This document shows positions 1 through 7,048 of a stretch of DNA of 35,823 nucleotides, piece by piece. Source of the stretch: Rhodanobacter sp. (GTDB taxonomy: Bacteria; Pseudomonadota; Gammaproteobacteria; Xanthomonadales; Rhodanobacteraceae); assembly GCA_027307195.1 (NCBI GenBank), contig DAHUXL010000027.1:1-35823 (forward strand). Reading direction: 5' to 3'. The position numbers were made by a program, and so were the translations under genes. Within the stretch, counting starts at the first letter, position 1; every line of letters starts with the position of its first letter. The notes under the pieces are model-generated. The model saw only the letters and a program-made list of their open reading frames with translations, was not told where the DNA came from and made no database searches.

Positions 1-1
1 G

Positions 2-322
2 TACGGGCGCTACTGGGGCGCGTCGGTAGACATTCCCGGGCTGCATTTCGAACTGTGCTACTACCGCGGCATCGAGCACGCGATCACCCATCAGCTTGCC
101 CGTTTCGAGCCCGGCGCCCAGGGCGAACACAAGCTGGCGCGCGGCTTCCTGCCGGTCCGTACGCACTCGCGACACTATCTGGTGAATCCGGATTTCCGCG
201 CTGCCGTCGCCGCGGCGCTTGCCAGCGAATCGCAAGCGGTCGACGCTTATGTCGTCGAGCTGCAAAGCCATAGTCCTTACGCCGAACACCATCGCGCCGA
301 TCACAGCCGTCCCGAACGATGA
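2..322 (+). CDS. COG3146 GNAT/FemAB-like acyltransferase, C-terminal part (5' truncated by window)
   Basis: The open frame enters from the left edge and gives the last 106 residues of a protein. It carries the block found near the C-terminus of the COG3146 family: a YGRYWG start, then HFELCYY, then RFEPGAQGEHK and ARGFLP. The family is annotated as a GNAT-superfamily N-acetyltransferase or 'peptidogalycan biosynthesis' protein related to FemAB aminoacyl transferases. The substrate is not established and I infer only a cytoplasmic acyl- or aminoacyl-transfer role. The stop codon overlaps the start of aat in an ATGA (319-322), so the two genes are probably co-transcribed and translationally coupled. 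The N-terminal half lies outside the window, so its start and intactness cannot be judged. Confidence 0.85.
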   Translation, partial: YGRYWGASVDIPGLHFELCYYRGIEHAITHQLARFEPGAQGEHKLARGFLPVRTHSRHYLVNPDFRAAVAAALASESQAVDAYVVELQSHSPYAEHHRADHSRPER

Positions 323-1047
323 TGCGCCTGCCGCTACTGGATCCCGTTGCTTGGGATCGCTTCCCCGACCCGTGCCAGGCACTGGCCGAGCCGAATGGTC
401 TGCTGGCGTTCGGTGGTGACCTGTCGCCGCAACGCCTGCTCGCCGCCTACGCCCTCGGCATCTTTCCCTGGTTCAGTGAGGGCGAGCCGATCCTGTGGTG
501 GTCGCCCGATCCGCGCTGCGTGTTCCTCACCGGAACAGCACGGATCAACCGCAGCCTGCGCCGTCAGCTGGCCGGCCGGCACTGGCGGCTAACCGTCGAC
601 CATGCGTTCGACCAGGTCATCCGCGCCTGCGCCGCGCCACGCGTCAACGACTCGGGCACCTGGTTGGTGCCGGCAATGATCGATGCGTATGTGCAATTGC
701 ATCGTCAGGGTCACGCACACAGTGTGGAAGTCTGGGATGGCGAGCGGCTGGTCGGCGGCATCTACGGCGTCGCGGTCGGCCGGCTGTTCTGCGGCGAATC
801 GATGTTCAGCGCCGAGAGCGGCGGCTCCAAGATCGCACTGATCGCGCTCGCCCGCCTGCTGCATGACATGGACTTCCCGCTGATCGATACCCAGGTCAGC
901 AACGCGCATACGCTCAGCCTCGGTGCGATCGAGATACCGCGCGCGCAGTTTCTGCAGCAGGTCGTCCAGCTCGGCCAGCGCTCCGGACTCGTCGGCAGCT
1001 GGGCCGCGTTCACGCCACGCCTGATCCAGCCTTGCGCCAGCGATTGA
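319..1047 (+). CDS. aat: Leucyl/phenylalanyl-tRNA--protein transferase
   Basis: This enzyme moves Leu or Phe from aminoacyl-tRNA onto the N-terminal Arg or Lys of proteins, marking them for ClpS/ClpAP degradation under the N-end rule. It acts in the cytoplasm. The 242 residues match the usual family length. Family blocks are clear: GLLAFGGDLSP near residue 30, then AYALGIFPWF and ILWWSPDPR, then GTWLVPAMI in the middle, and GRLFCGESMFS with SGGSKIAL near residues 150-170. Two adjacent ATG codons (319 and 322) could start it. The first overlaps the upstream stop codon in ATGA and is preferred. Its 3' end faces the HD-GYP gene across a 12-base gap. Confidence 0.95.
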   Translation: MMRLPLLDPVAWDRFPDPCQALAEPNGLLAFGGDLSPQRLLAAYALGIFPWFSEGEPILWWSPDPRCVFLTGTARINRSLRRQLAGRHWRLTVDHAFDQVIRACAAPRVNDSGTWLVPAMIDAYVQLHRQGHAHSVEVWDGERLVGGIYGVAVGRLFCGESMFSAESGGSKIALIALARLLHDMDFPLIDTQVSNAHTLSLGAIEIPRAQFLQQVVQLGQRSGLVGSWAAFTPRLIQPCASD

Positions 1048-1059
1048 CGACGGCCAGTT

Positions 1060-1872
1060 TCAGCCAGCCGGAGCGTGGCCGAGCATCTTGAGTTCGTCGT
1101 AGTGGGCCAGGAACAGCGTCACCAGGTCGGGATCAAGCTGGCTGCCGGCGACCTGGCGCAGATAGTCCAGCACGTCGGGTTCCGGCCACGCCGGCTTGTA
1201 GACCCGCGCCGTGATCAGCGCATCCCACACATCGACCACGCTGAAGATCCGCGCCGCCAACGGAATCGCCTCGCCACGCAGGCCCTGCGGGTAACCGGTA
1301 CCGTCCCAGCGTTCGTGATGGCTGTACGGAATGTCGCTGGCCTTGCGCAGGAAATCGACCTGCTGCAACAAGTCATGGCCGAGCTGCGGGTGCTGGCGCA
1401 TCACCGCCATCTCGTCATCATCCAGCTTGCCTGGCTTGATCAGGATCGAGTCCGGCAACGCCAGCTTGCCGATGTCATGCAGCAAGGCGCCGAACGTGAG
1501 ATGGCGCAGCGCTTCGCCATGCACGCCGGCGAGCCGGGCCAGACCGGCAGACATGCGCATCACCCGGTCGGAATGGTCGCCGGTTTCCTTGTGGCGGATG
1601 TCCATCGCCGAGACCAGCACGCGCAACGCCTGCTTGTGGCCGTTGCGCAAGGTCTCGTTGGCCATCTGCAGGCGGCGCAGGTCGCGGCCGATCATCCAGT
1701 ACAGCAGCGCCCCGGTGGCCAGTACGAACAGGCCACCCTTGACGCTCTGCAGGAAGGTGAGCTCGGCCTGGCCATGCACCATCGCATTCAGTGCGCGATC
1801 GGAAAACCAGATCCACAGCGTGGACAGCAGCACGTAGGAAAAGGCCGTGCGGAATTGGGGACTGATCGTCAA
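1060..1872 (-). CDS. Membrane-anchored HD-GYP domain protein (putative c-di-GMP phosphodiesterase)
   Basis: HD-GYP proteins hydrolyse cyclic di-GMP and lower the level of this second messenger. The N-terminal part holds two hydrophobic segments separated by a short loop (FSYVLLSTLWIWFSD and GGLFVLATGALLYWMIG), a two-helix anchor also seen in other signalling proteins. A helical linker leads to the HD-GYP domain with LLHDIGK (HD near residues 132-133), SHHERWDGTGYP (GYP near 193-195) and a DVWDAL block. The catalytic signature looks complete. I chose the TTG at 1872 because GGAG lies eight bases upstream. A GTG at 1911 in the same frame would add 13 residues (283 in total) but has no clear ribosome binding site. 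The signal sensed is unknown. Confidence 0.9.
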   Translation of the reverse strand: MTISPQFRTAFSYVLLSTLWIWFSDRALNAMVHGQAELTFLQSVKGGLFVLATGALLYWMIGRDLRRLQMANETLRNGHKQALRVLVSAMDIRHKETGDHSDRVMRMSAGLARLAGVHGEALRHLTFGALLHDIGKLALPDSILIKPGKLDDDEMAVMRQHPQLGHDLLQQVDFLRKASDIPYSHHERWDGTGYPQGLRGEAIPLAARIFSVVDVWDALITARVYKPAWPEPDVLDYLRQVAGSQLDPDLVTLFLAHYDELKMLGHAPAG

Positions 1873-1980
1873 GGCTAAGGCTCCGGCGAGAAAGTCTTGA
1901 GCACGACACACACATTACGCTTCTTGCGGTCAGGCGCGGCAGTGTGAGGCACGAGCCGGTGCGACTGTGTGACAGAAACC

Positions 1981-3240
1981 TCAGCCGGCCCGTACGGCGT
2001 ACTTGCGCGCCACGTAATCGTCCAGGATGCCGACAAACTCGTTGGCGATATTGTCACCACGCAAGGTCATCGCCTTCTCGCCATCGATGAACACTGGCGC
2101 CGCCGGCGCCTCGCCGTTGCCGGGCAGCGAGATGCCGATGTTGGCGTGCTTGGATTCGCCGGGACCGTTGACGATGCAGCCCATCACCGCCAGCGTCAGG
2201 TTCTCCACACCGTCGTACTTGATGCGCCAGACCGGCATCTGCGCGCGCACATGTTCCTGCACGGTCTTGGCCAGTTCCTGGAAGAACTCGCTGGTGGTGC
2301 GGCCGCAACCGGGACACGCGGTGACCAGCGGTGTGAACGAGCGCAGGCCCATCGTCTGCAGCAGTTCCTGCGCCACGATCACCTCGCCGGTGCGCGAGGC
2401 GCCCGGCTCGGGCGTGAGCGAGATGCGGATGGTGTCGCCAATGCCTTCCTGCAGCAGCACCGCCAGCGCGGCGCTCGAGGCGGTGATGCCCTTCGAACCC
2501 ATGCCGGCTTCGGTGAGCCCCAGATGCAACGCGTAGTTGCAGCGCGCCGCCAGGTCGCGATACACCGCGATCAGCTCCTGCACGCCGGAGACCTTGCACG
2601 ACAGGATGATGCGATCGCGGGCCAGCCCGATCTTCTCGGCCAGTGCAGCCGAATCCAGCGCCGAACGGATCAACGCCTCGCGCGCCACGTGCGAGGCATC
2701 CCACGGATCGGCGCGCTGCGCGTTCTCATCCATCAGCGCGGTGACCATGCTCTGGTCGAGCGAGCCCCAGTTCGCGCCGATGCGCACCGGCTTGTCGTAG
2801 CGCAGCGCCATCTCGATGATCGCGCCGAACTGGCTGTCCTTCTTCTTGCCGAAGCCGACGTTGCCGGGATTGATGCGGTACTTCGCCAGCGCCTCGGCAC
2901 AGGCCGGCTCGCGTTCCAGCAACTGATGACCGTTGTAGTGGAAGTCGCCGATGATCGGCACGTCCACGCCCATCATCGCCAGCCGTTCGGCGATGCGCGG
3001 CACCGCCGCAGCCGCCGCCGGCGTGTTCACCGTGATGCGCACCAGTTCGGAGCCGGCACGGGCCAGCTCGGCAATCTGTCTGGCAGTACTGGCCGGATCT
3101 TCGGTGTCGGTATTGGTCATGGACTGCACCACCACCGGCGCACCGCCACCGACGTGGATCTTGCCGATCTGCACGGCCACGCTGGGCCGGCGTAGCGCCG
3201 GTTCGGCCGGACGCGGTTTGTGCGAAGCAATCTCACTCAT
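1981..3240 (-). CDS. ispG: 4-hydroxy-3-methylbut-2-en-1-yl diphosphate synthase (flavodoxin-type family)
   Basis: IspG (GcpE) catalyses the penultimate step of the MEP pathway: reductive ring opening of MEcPP to HMBPP, using a [4Fe-4S] cluster. It supplies isoprenoids such as ubiquinone side chains and undecaprenyl phosphate. The 419-residue product begins MSEIASHKP and soon has the family block VQSMTNTDT. The cluster-binding cysteines are visible in ACPGCGR and in [10 protein letters not shown] near the C-terminus. The frame is open for 27 codons upstream, but that stretch does not resemble the family, so the ATG at 3240 is taken as the start. It lies 108 bases upstream of the HD-GYP gene on the same strand; co-transcription is possible but unproven. 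Confidence 0.96.
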   Translation of the reverse strand: MSEIASHKPRPAEPALRRPSVAVQIGKIHVGGGAPVVVQSMTNTDTEDPASTARQIAELARAGSELVRITVNTPAAAAAVPRIAERLAMMGVDVPIIGDFHYNGHQLLEREPACAEALAKYRINPGNVGFGKKKDSQFGAIIEMALRYDKPVRIGANWGSLDQSMVTALMDENAQRADPWDASHVAREALIRSALDSAALAEKIGLARDRIILSCKVSGVQELIAVYRDLAARCNYALHLGLTEAGMGSKGITASSAALAVLLQEGIGDTIRISLTPEPGASRTGEVIVAQELLQTMGLRSFTPLVTACPGCGRTTSEFFQELAKTVQEHVRAQMPVWRIKYDGVENLTLAVMGCIVNGPGESKHANIGISLPGNGEAPAAPVFIDGEKAMTLRGDNIANEFVGILDDYVARKYAVRAG

Positions 3241-3547
3241 GGAATCAACCGGAAGACAGGTCGCGATGGTCCGCGACGACACCGCCAAGGATACCCGATC
3301 GAGCTTGCCATCCTGTGGCAAATCGGCGCATCGTGGTCCAGAGGCTGACGATCAGCGGGCCGTAGCCGGGCACGCCGTTGGCGCATGATCGGAACAGGCC
3401 AGCCATGCGTCCTGCCCGCGCAAGCCGAAGCTGTGGCTCGTCACTGATCCGCGCGGTCGCCATGAGGTCGGCATGGGCGGGGGCGACGGCTCTGCCCCAT
3501 CACGCGACAGGCGCCGGTGCGCGGATCGGGCGAATTGCCGCAGCAAA
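3241..3547. other. Non-coding stretch between ispG and the cco operon
   Basis: About 370 bases separate the ispG start (minus) from the ccoN start (plus), so this region holds two divergent promoters. Two short minus-strand frames (about 70 codons each, near 3245-3463 and 3352-3561) are open, but they have neither recognisable protein character nor a good ribosome binding site. I regard them as chance frames in GC-rich DNA. I could not pick out a convincing ispG promoter. Confidence 0.6.
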
Positions 3548-3596
3548 TTGATCGTGGTCATGGCGAGGCGCCATGCTTGGGCGAATACTGTAGGGA
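3548..3596 (+). promoter_or_regulatory. Probable Fnr/Anr-type box and promoter of the cco operon
   Basis: TTGAT (3548-3552), four spacer bases and GTCAT (3557-3561) form an imperfect match to the Fnr/Anr consensus TTGAT-N4-ATCAA: the left half is perfect and the right half matches 3 of 5. A -10-like AATACTGT lies at 3584-3591, giving a start near 3596. The box centre (3554.5) is then about 41.5 bases upstream, the normal class II activator position. Oxygen-limited induction of cbb3 oxidase by Fnr-family regulators is well established. The assignment here is inference from sequence and spacing. Confidence 0.5.
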
Positions 3597-3613
3597 TTGA
3601 CCAGGGAAGCCAT

Positions 3614-5080
3614 ATGCCGAATACCGAGTATTACAACGACAAGGTCGTGCGCCAGTTCCTGCTGGCCGCGGCGGTGTGGGGCATCATCGGCATGTCGGTC
3701 GGCGTGTATATCGCCGCCGAGCTGATGTGGCCCGCACTGAACTTCGATATCCCCTGGATCACTTTCAGCCGGTTGCGACCTGACCATACCTTCGGCGTGA
3801 TCTTCGCATTCGGTGGCTCAGCGTTGATGGGCACCTGCTACTACGTGGTGCAGCGCACCGGCCACGCGCGGCTGGCACTCGGCAAACTGGCCGGATTCAC
3901 GTTCTGGGGCTGGCAGCTGATCTGCGTGCTGGCGATGGTTTCGATGCCGCTGGGTCTGACCACGAGCAAGGAATACGCCGAACCGGAATGGTGGATCGCG
4001 CTGCTGACCGCGGTCGTGTGGGTGAGCTTCGGCACGGTGTTCTTCGCCAGCCTAGCGCGGCGTCGGATCAAGCACATCTACGTGGCGAACTGGTACTACG
4101 GCGCCTTCATCATCGCGGTGGGCCTGCTGCATATCGTCAACCACCTGTCGCTGCCGGTGTCCTGGACCAAGTCGTACCCGATCTACTCGGGCGTGGTCGA
4201 TGCAATGGTGGAATGGTGGTACGGCCACAACGCGGTGGCGTTTTTCCTCACCGCCGGCTTCCTCGGCATGATGTATTACTTCGTGCCGCGGCAGGCACAG
4301 CAGCCGCTGTGGAGCTACCGCTTCTCGATCGTCAATTTCTGGGCGCTGATCTCGGTCTACATGTGGGCCGGCGCGCACCACCTGATGTACACCGCGCTGC
4401 CGGACTGGGTGCAGTCGGTCGGCATGGCGTTTTCGCTGGTGTTGTTGATGCCGAGTCTGGGCTCGGCGGCGAACGGCCTGCTCACCTTCAATGGCTCGTG
4501 GTGGCGGCTGAAGACCGACCCCGCTGCCAAGTTCATGGTGATGTCGCTGGTGTTCTACGCCGCGTCCACCTTCGAAGGTTCGATGATGGCGATCAAGACA
4601 GTGAACTCGCTGACGCACTACACCGACTGGACGATTGCCCACGTGCATTCGGGCTCGCTCGGCTGGGTGGCCATGATCACCATCGGCTCGCTCTACGCGA
4701 TGGCGCCGCGCGCGCTGGGTCGTCCGGAGATGCATTCGCGCAGCAGCATGGAACTGCACTTCTGGCTGCACATGACGGGCACCCTGCTGTACGTGGGCTC
4801 GATGTGGACCGCCGGCGCCACCGAGGGCCTGATGTGGCGCGCCACCAATCCCGATGGCGCGCTCACCTATGGCTTCCTGGACAGCCTGATCGCGATCAAG
4901 CCGATGTACCTGATCCGCTGGCTGGGTGGCGTGTTCATCCTGTCCGGCATGTGGGTCATGGCGTGGAATCTTTGGTACACCGCGGCGGATGCGCGGGCAC
5001 GACTGATCAAGCCGATCCCGGTGCCCATTCCCGAGCCGGTGCCGCATCAGGTACCCGCCCCACTGCCTGCGGCCGGTTGA
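3614..5080 (+). CDS. ccoN: cbb3-type cytochrome c oxidase subunit I
   Basis: CcoN is the catalytic subunit of the high-affinity cbb3 oxidase in the inner membrane. It holds low-spin heme b and the heme b3-CuB centre and reduces O2 while pumping protons. The 488-residue product is strongly hydrophobic, with about 12 membrane segments. Conserved histidine-bearing blocks are present: [27 protein letters not shown] and [14 protein letters not shown]. The ATG at 3614 is preceded by AGGGAAG at a suitable distance and gives the normal N-terminus ([12 protein letters not shown]). The same frame is open further upstream but is not coding in character. ccoO follows after 10 bases, so this is the first gene of the operon. 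Confidence 0.96.
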   Translation: MPNTEYYNDKVVRQFLLAAAVWGIIGMSVGVYIAAELMWPALNFDIPWITFSRLRPDHTFGVIFAFGGSALMGTCYYVVQRTGHARLALGKLAGFTFWGWQLICVLAMVSMPLGLTTSKEYAEPEWWIALLTAVVWVSFGTVFFASLARRRIKHIYVANWYYGAFIIAVGLLHIVNHLSLPVSWTKSYPIYSGVVDAMVEWWYGHNAVAFFLTAGFLGMMYYFVPRQAQQPLWSYRFSIVNFWALISVYMWAGAHHLMYTALPDWVQSVGMAFSLVLLMPSLGSAANGLLTFNGSWWRLKTDPAAKFMVMSLVFYAASTFEGSMMAIKTVNSLTHYTDWTIAHVHSGSLGWVAMITIGSLYAMAPRALGRPEMHSRSSMELHFWLHMTGTLLYVGSMWTAGATEGLMWRATNPDGALTYGFLDSLIAIKPMYLIRWLGGVFILSGMWVMAWNLWYTAADARARLIKPIPVPIPEPVPHQVPAPLPAAG

Positions 5081-5090
5081 GGACGAGATC

Positions 5091-5741
5091 ATGGCCTACA
5101 AGCATTTCGAAGCGATCGAGAAACACGCCGGCCTGCTCGGCATCCTGATCGCGATCATGGTGTCGCTGGGTGGTCTGGCCGAGATCACCCCGCTGTTCGT
5201 CGAGGCGCATACGCTCAAGGCACCGGCTGGCGTGCATCCATACGATCCGTTGCGGCTGATGGGCAAGGACGTCTACGTGCGCGAGGGCTGCTACCTGTGC
5301 CACTCGCAGATGATCCGCGCGCTGCGTTTCGAGACCCAGCGTTATGGTCATTTCTCGACCGCCGCCGAGTCGGTCTACGACCGCCCGTTCCAGTGGGGCT
5401 CCAAGCGCACCGGGCCGGATCTGGCGCGGGTCGGTGGCAAGTACTCCGATGACTGGCAGCGCATGCACCTGATGAATCCACGTCAGGTCGTGCCGCAGTC
5501 GAACATGCCCGGCTATCCGTGGCTGGCGCACGACAAGATTGACGCCGCCGATGTGCAGGCGCGCATGCGCACCCTGCGCCGGCTGGGCGATCCGTACAGC
5601 GACGCCGACATTGCCGGCGCGCCGGCTGCGGTGGAAGGCAAGACCGAGATGGATGCATTGATCGCCTATCTGCAAGGCCTGGGCATCCGCAACGAACCCG
5701 CACCGACCGCTGCAGCGGCCAGTGATGGAGCCGCGCCATGA
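5091..5741 (+). CDS. ccoO: cbb3-type cytochrome c oxidase subunit II (monoheme cytochrome c)
   Basis: CcoO is the membrane-anchored monoheme cytochrome c subunit that passes electrons towards CcoN. The 216-residue protein has one N-terminal membrane helix (about residues 13-32) and a periplasmic domain. The single heme c motif is CYLCH at residues 67-71, and the likely axial Met is in SNMPGYP near residue 139. The GPDLARVGGKYSD block is typical of the family. The ATG at 5091 sits behind GAGGACGAG, and the stop overlaps the ccoQ start in ATGA (5738-5741). Confidence 0.96.
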   Translation: MAYKHFEAIEKHAGLLGILIAIMVSLGGLAEITPLFVEAHTLKAPAGVHPYDPLRLMGKDVYVREGCYLCHSQMIRALRFETQRYGHFSTAAESVYDRPFQWGSKRTGPDLARVGGKYSDDWQRMHLMNPRQVVPQSNMPGYPWLAHDKIDAADVQARMRTLRRLGDPYSDADIAGAPAAVEGKTEMDALIAYLQGLGIRNEPAPTAAAASDGAAP

Positions 5742-5926
5742 CGCCCATGAACCCGGCCTGGGGCCACATCGCCGGCGCCATCATCCTGCTGATGATGTTC
5801 ACCTTCATCGGCATCTGGATCTGGGCCTGGCGCAAATACCACAAGCCCACGTTCAATCGCATGGCGCGGTTGCCGATGGAAGACGAAGCCGTGGCCGCTG
5901 CCGATACCAAAGAGGATCGTCCATGA
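5738..5926 (+). CDS. ccoQ: cbb3-type cytochrome c oxidase small subunit (CcoQ/FixQ)
   Basis: This 62-residue, single-pass membrane protein sits in the position normal for CcoQ, between ccoO and ccoP. CcoQ is non-catalytic and helps assembly or stability of the oxidase. One hydrophobic helix (IAGAIILLMMFTFIGIWIWAW, about residues 11-31) is followed by a basic stretch and a short acidic tail, as usual for the family. Both ends overlap neighbours by four bases (ATGA at 5738-5741 and 5923-5926), indicating translational coupling. Identification rests on position, size and topology, because CcoQ sequences are poorly conserved. Confidence 0.9.
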   Translation: MTPMNPAWGHIAGAIILLMMFTFIGIWIWAWRKYHKPTFNRMARLPMEDEAVAAADTKEDRP

Positions 5927-6834
5927 GTACGGGCTGGTCGTTGTGGGTGATGTTCCTGGTGGTGCTGAACATGGGCATCACGTTCTTTCTGTACCTGTGG
6001 GGACCGCGCGCAAAGATCCCGACCCTGCCCGACGGCACCAGCGGTCACGTGTGGGCCCATGGTGTGCTGCGCGAAGGCGTGCGCAAGTTGCCACTGTGGT
6101 GGGTGCTGTTCTCGGGATCGATGTTCGCCGCCGGATTCACCTACCTGGCGCTGTTTCCCGGTTTTGGCAGCTTCAAGGGTGTGCTGGGCTGGACCTCGCA
6201 CGGCGAACTGGCGCGCAACGTGGCGGCCAACGAGGCCACGCTCGCGCCGTTGATCGATCGCTTCAGGCTGTACCCGGTCGAACAGCTGGCCAATGATCCG
6301 GCCGCGCAGCAGATGGGCAAGGTGCTGTTCGAAGACAACTGCGCCGCCTGCCACCAGCGCAGCGCGAAAGGCAACGTGGCGCTCGGCGCGCCCGATCTGA
6401 CCGACAACGACTGGTTGTACGGCGGCAGCGGCAAGGACATCACCACCTCGATCCACGACGGCCGTAACGGCGTGATGCCGCCATGGGCCAGCCTCGGCGC
6501 GGACAATGTGAAGAACCTTGCGCAATACGTGCTGAGCCTGTCCGGCTCGCCGCACGACGAGGCCAAGGCCGCCGCCGGCAAACCGCTGTTCGCCACCTGC
6601 GCTGCCTGCCACGGTGCCGACGGCAAGGGCAATCCGGCGGTGGGCGCGCCCAACCTCACCGACCGCATCTGGCTGCATGGCGGCAGCGTGGCCGAGATCG
6701 AAAAGACCATCGGCGAGGGTCGCCAGGGCCATATGCCGGTGTGGAGTCCGCGACTGACCGACGACCAGATCCACACCGTCGCCGCCTACGTCTATCACCT
6801 GTCGCACGATGCCGATGCTGCCAGCAGCCAATGA
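5923..6834 (+). CDS. ccoP: cbb3-type cytochrome c oxidase subunit III (diheme cytochrome c)
   Basis: CcoP takes electrons from soluble or membrane cytochromes c and passes them to CcoO/CcoN. The 303-residue protein has two N-terminal membrane segments (about residues 5-26 and 58-78), followed by two class I cytochrome c domains in the periplasm. Heme motifs are CAACH at 140-144 and again at 226-230; probable axial Met residues lie in GVMPPW (185) and HMPVW (271). The ATG at 5923 overlaps the ccoQ stop. A longer open stretch upstream in this frame runs through ccoQ and is not real. The next gene probably starts inside its last 26 bases. Confidence 0.96.
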   Translation: MSTGWSLWVMFLVVLNMGITFFLYLWGPRAKIPTLPDGTSGHVWAHGVLREGVRKLPLWWVLFSGSMFAAGFTYLALFPGFGSFKGVLGWTSHGELARNVAANEATLAPLIDRFRLYPVEQLANDPAAQQMGKVLFEDNCAACHQRSAKGNVALGAPDLTDNDWLYGGSGKDITTSIHDGRNGVMPPWASLGADNVKNLAQYVLSLSGSPHDEAKAAAGKPLFATCAACHGADGKGNPAVGAPNLTDRIWLHGGSVAEIEKTIGEGRQGHMPVWSPRLTDDQIHTVAAYVYHLSHDADAASSQ

Positions 6835-7048
6835 CATCGGCGCCCGCCACGGCACCGCCTGGCATCGCCAGCCGGTGCTGTGGCTGGGCGTCGTCATCTT
6901 CGTGGCCTCGCTGGCCGGTTGCGTGTGGATGATCGTACTCGGCGCGCATCACGCCGATATGCCGCTGGATACTTCGCACACCGTCTTCGGCGTCCCGGTC
7001 AGCGCACACAGCAGTCCGCCGCATCCTCCGGCCGACCCGCCGCGATGA
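6809..7048 (+). CDS. Short single-pass membrane protein, probable FixH/CcoH-like anchor
   Basis: This encodes 79 residues with one membrane helix (about residues 24-45, WLGVVIFVASLAGCVWMIVL) preceded by AWHRQP and followed by a short Pro/Ser/His-rich tail. It sits where ccoG-ccoH normally lie, between ccoP and ccoI. The Trp/Arg/Gln run before the helix resembles the start of FixH/CcoH proteins. Those are usually about 150-170 residues with a periplasmic domain, which is missing here. CcoH is required for cbb3 assembly in several bacteria, so a reduced CcoH is a reasonable inference but not proven. The start is either of two close ATGs (6809 or 6815), both inside ccoP. The end overlaps ccoI in ATGA (7045-7048). 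Confidence 0.7.
   Translation: MPMLPAANDIGARHGTAWHRQPVLWLGVVIFVASLAGCVWMIVLGAHHADMPLDTSHTVFGVPVSAHSSPPHPPADPPR

Noticed and set aside
1873-1980. Terminator or promoter between ispG and the HD-GYP gene
   Set aside because: Only weak 4-bp pairings and no clear -10/-35 set were visible, so nothing was called.
3245-3561. Two short minus-strand ORFs upstream of ccoN
   Set aside because: Both are about 70 codons and lack homology and a ribosome binding site. They lie in the probable divergent promoter region.
5215-6897. 560-codon minus-strand frame across ccoO-ccoP
   Set aside because: The plus strand carries three heme c motifs and subunit signatures; the antisense frame has no recognisable domain.
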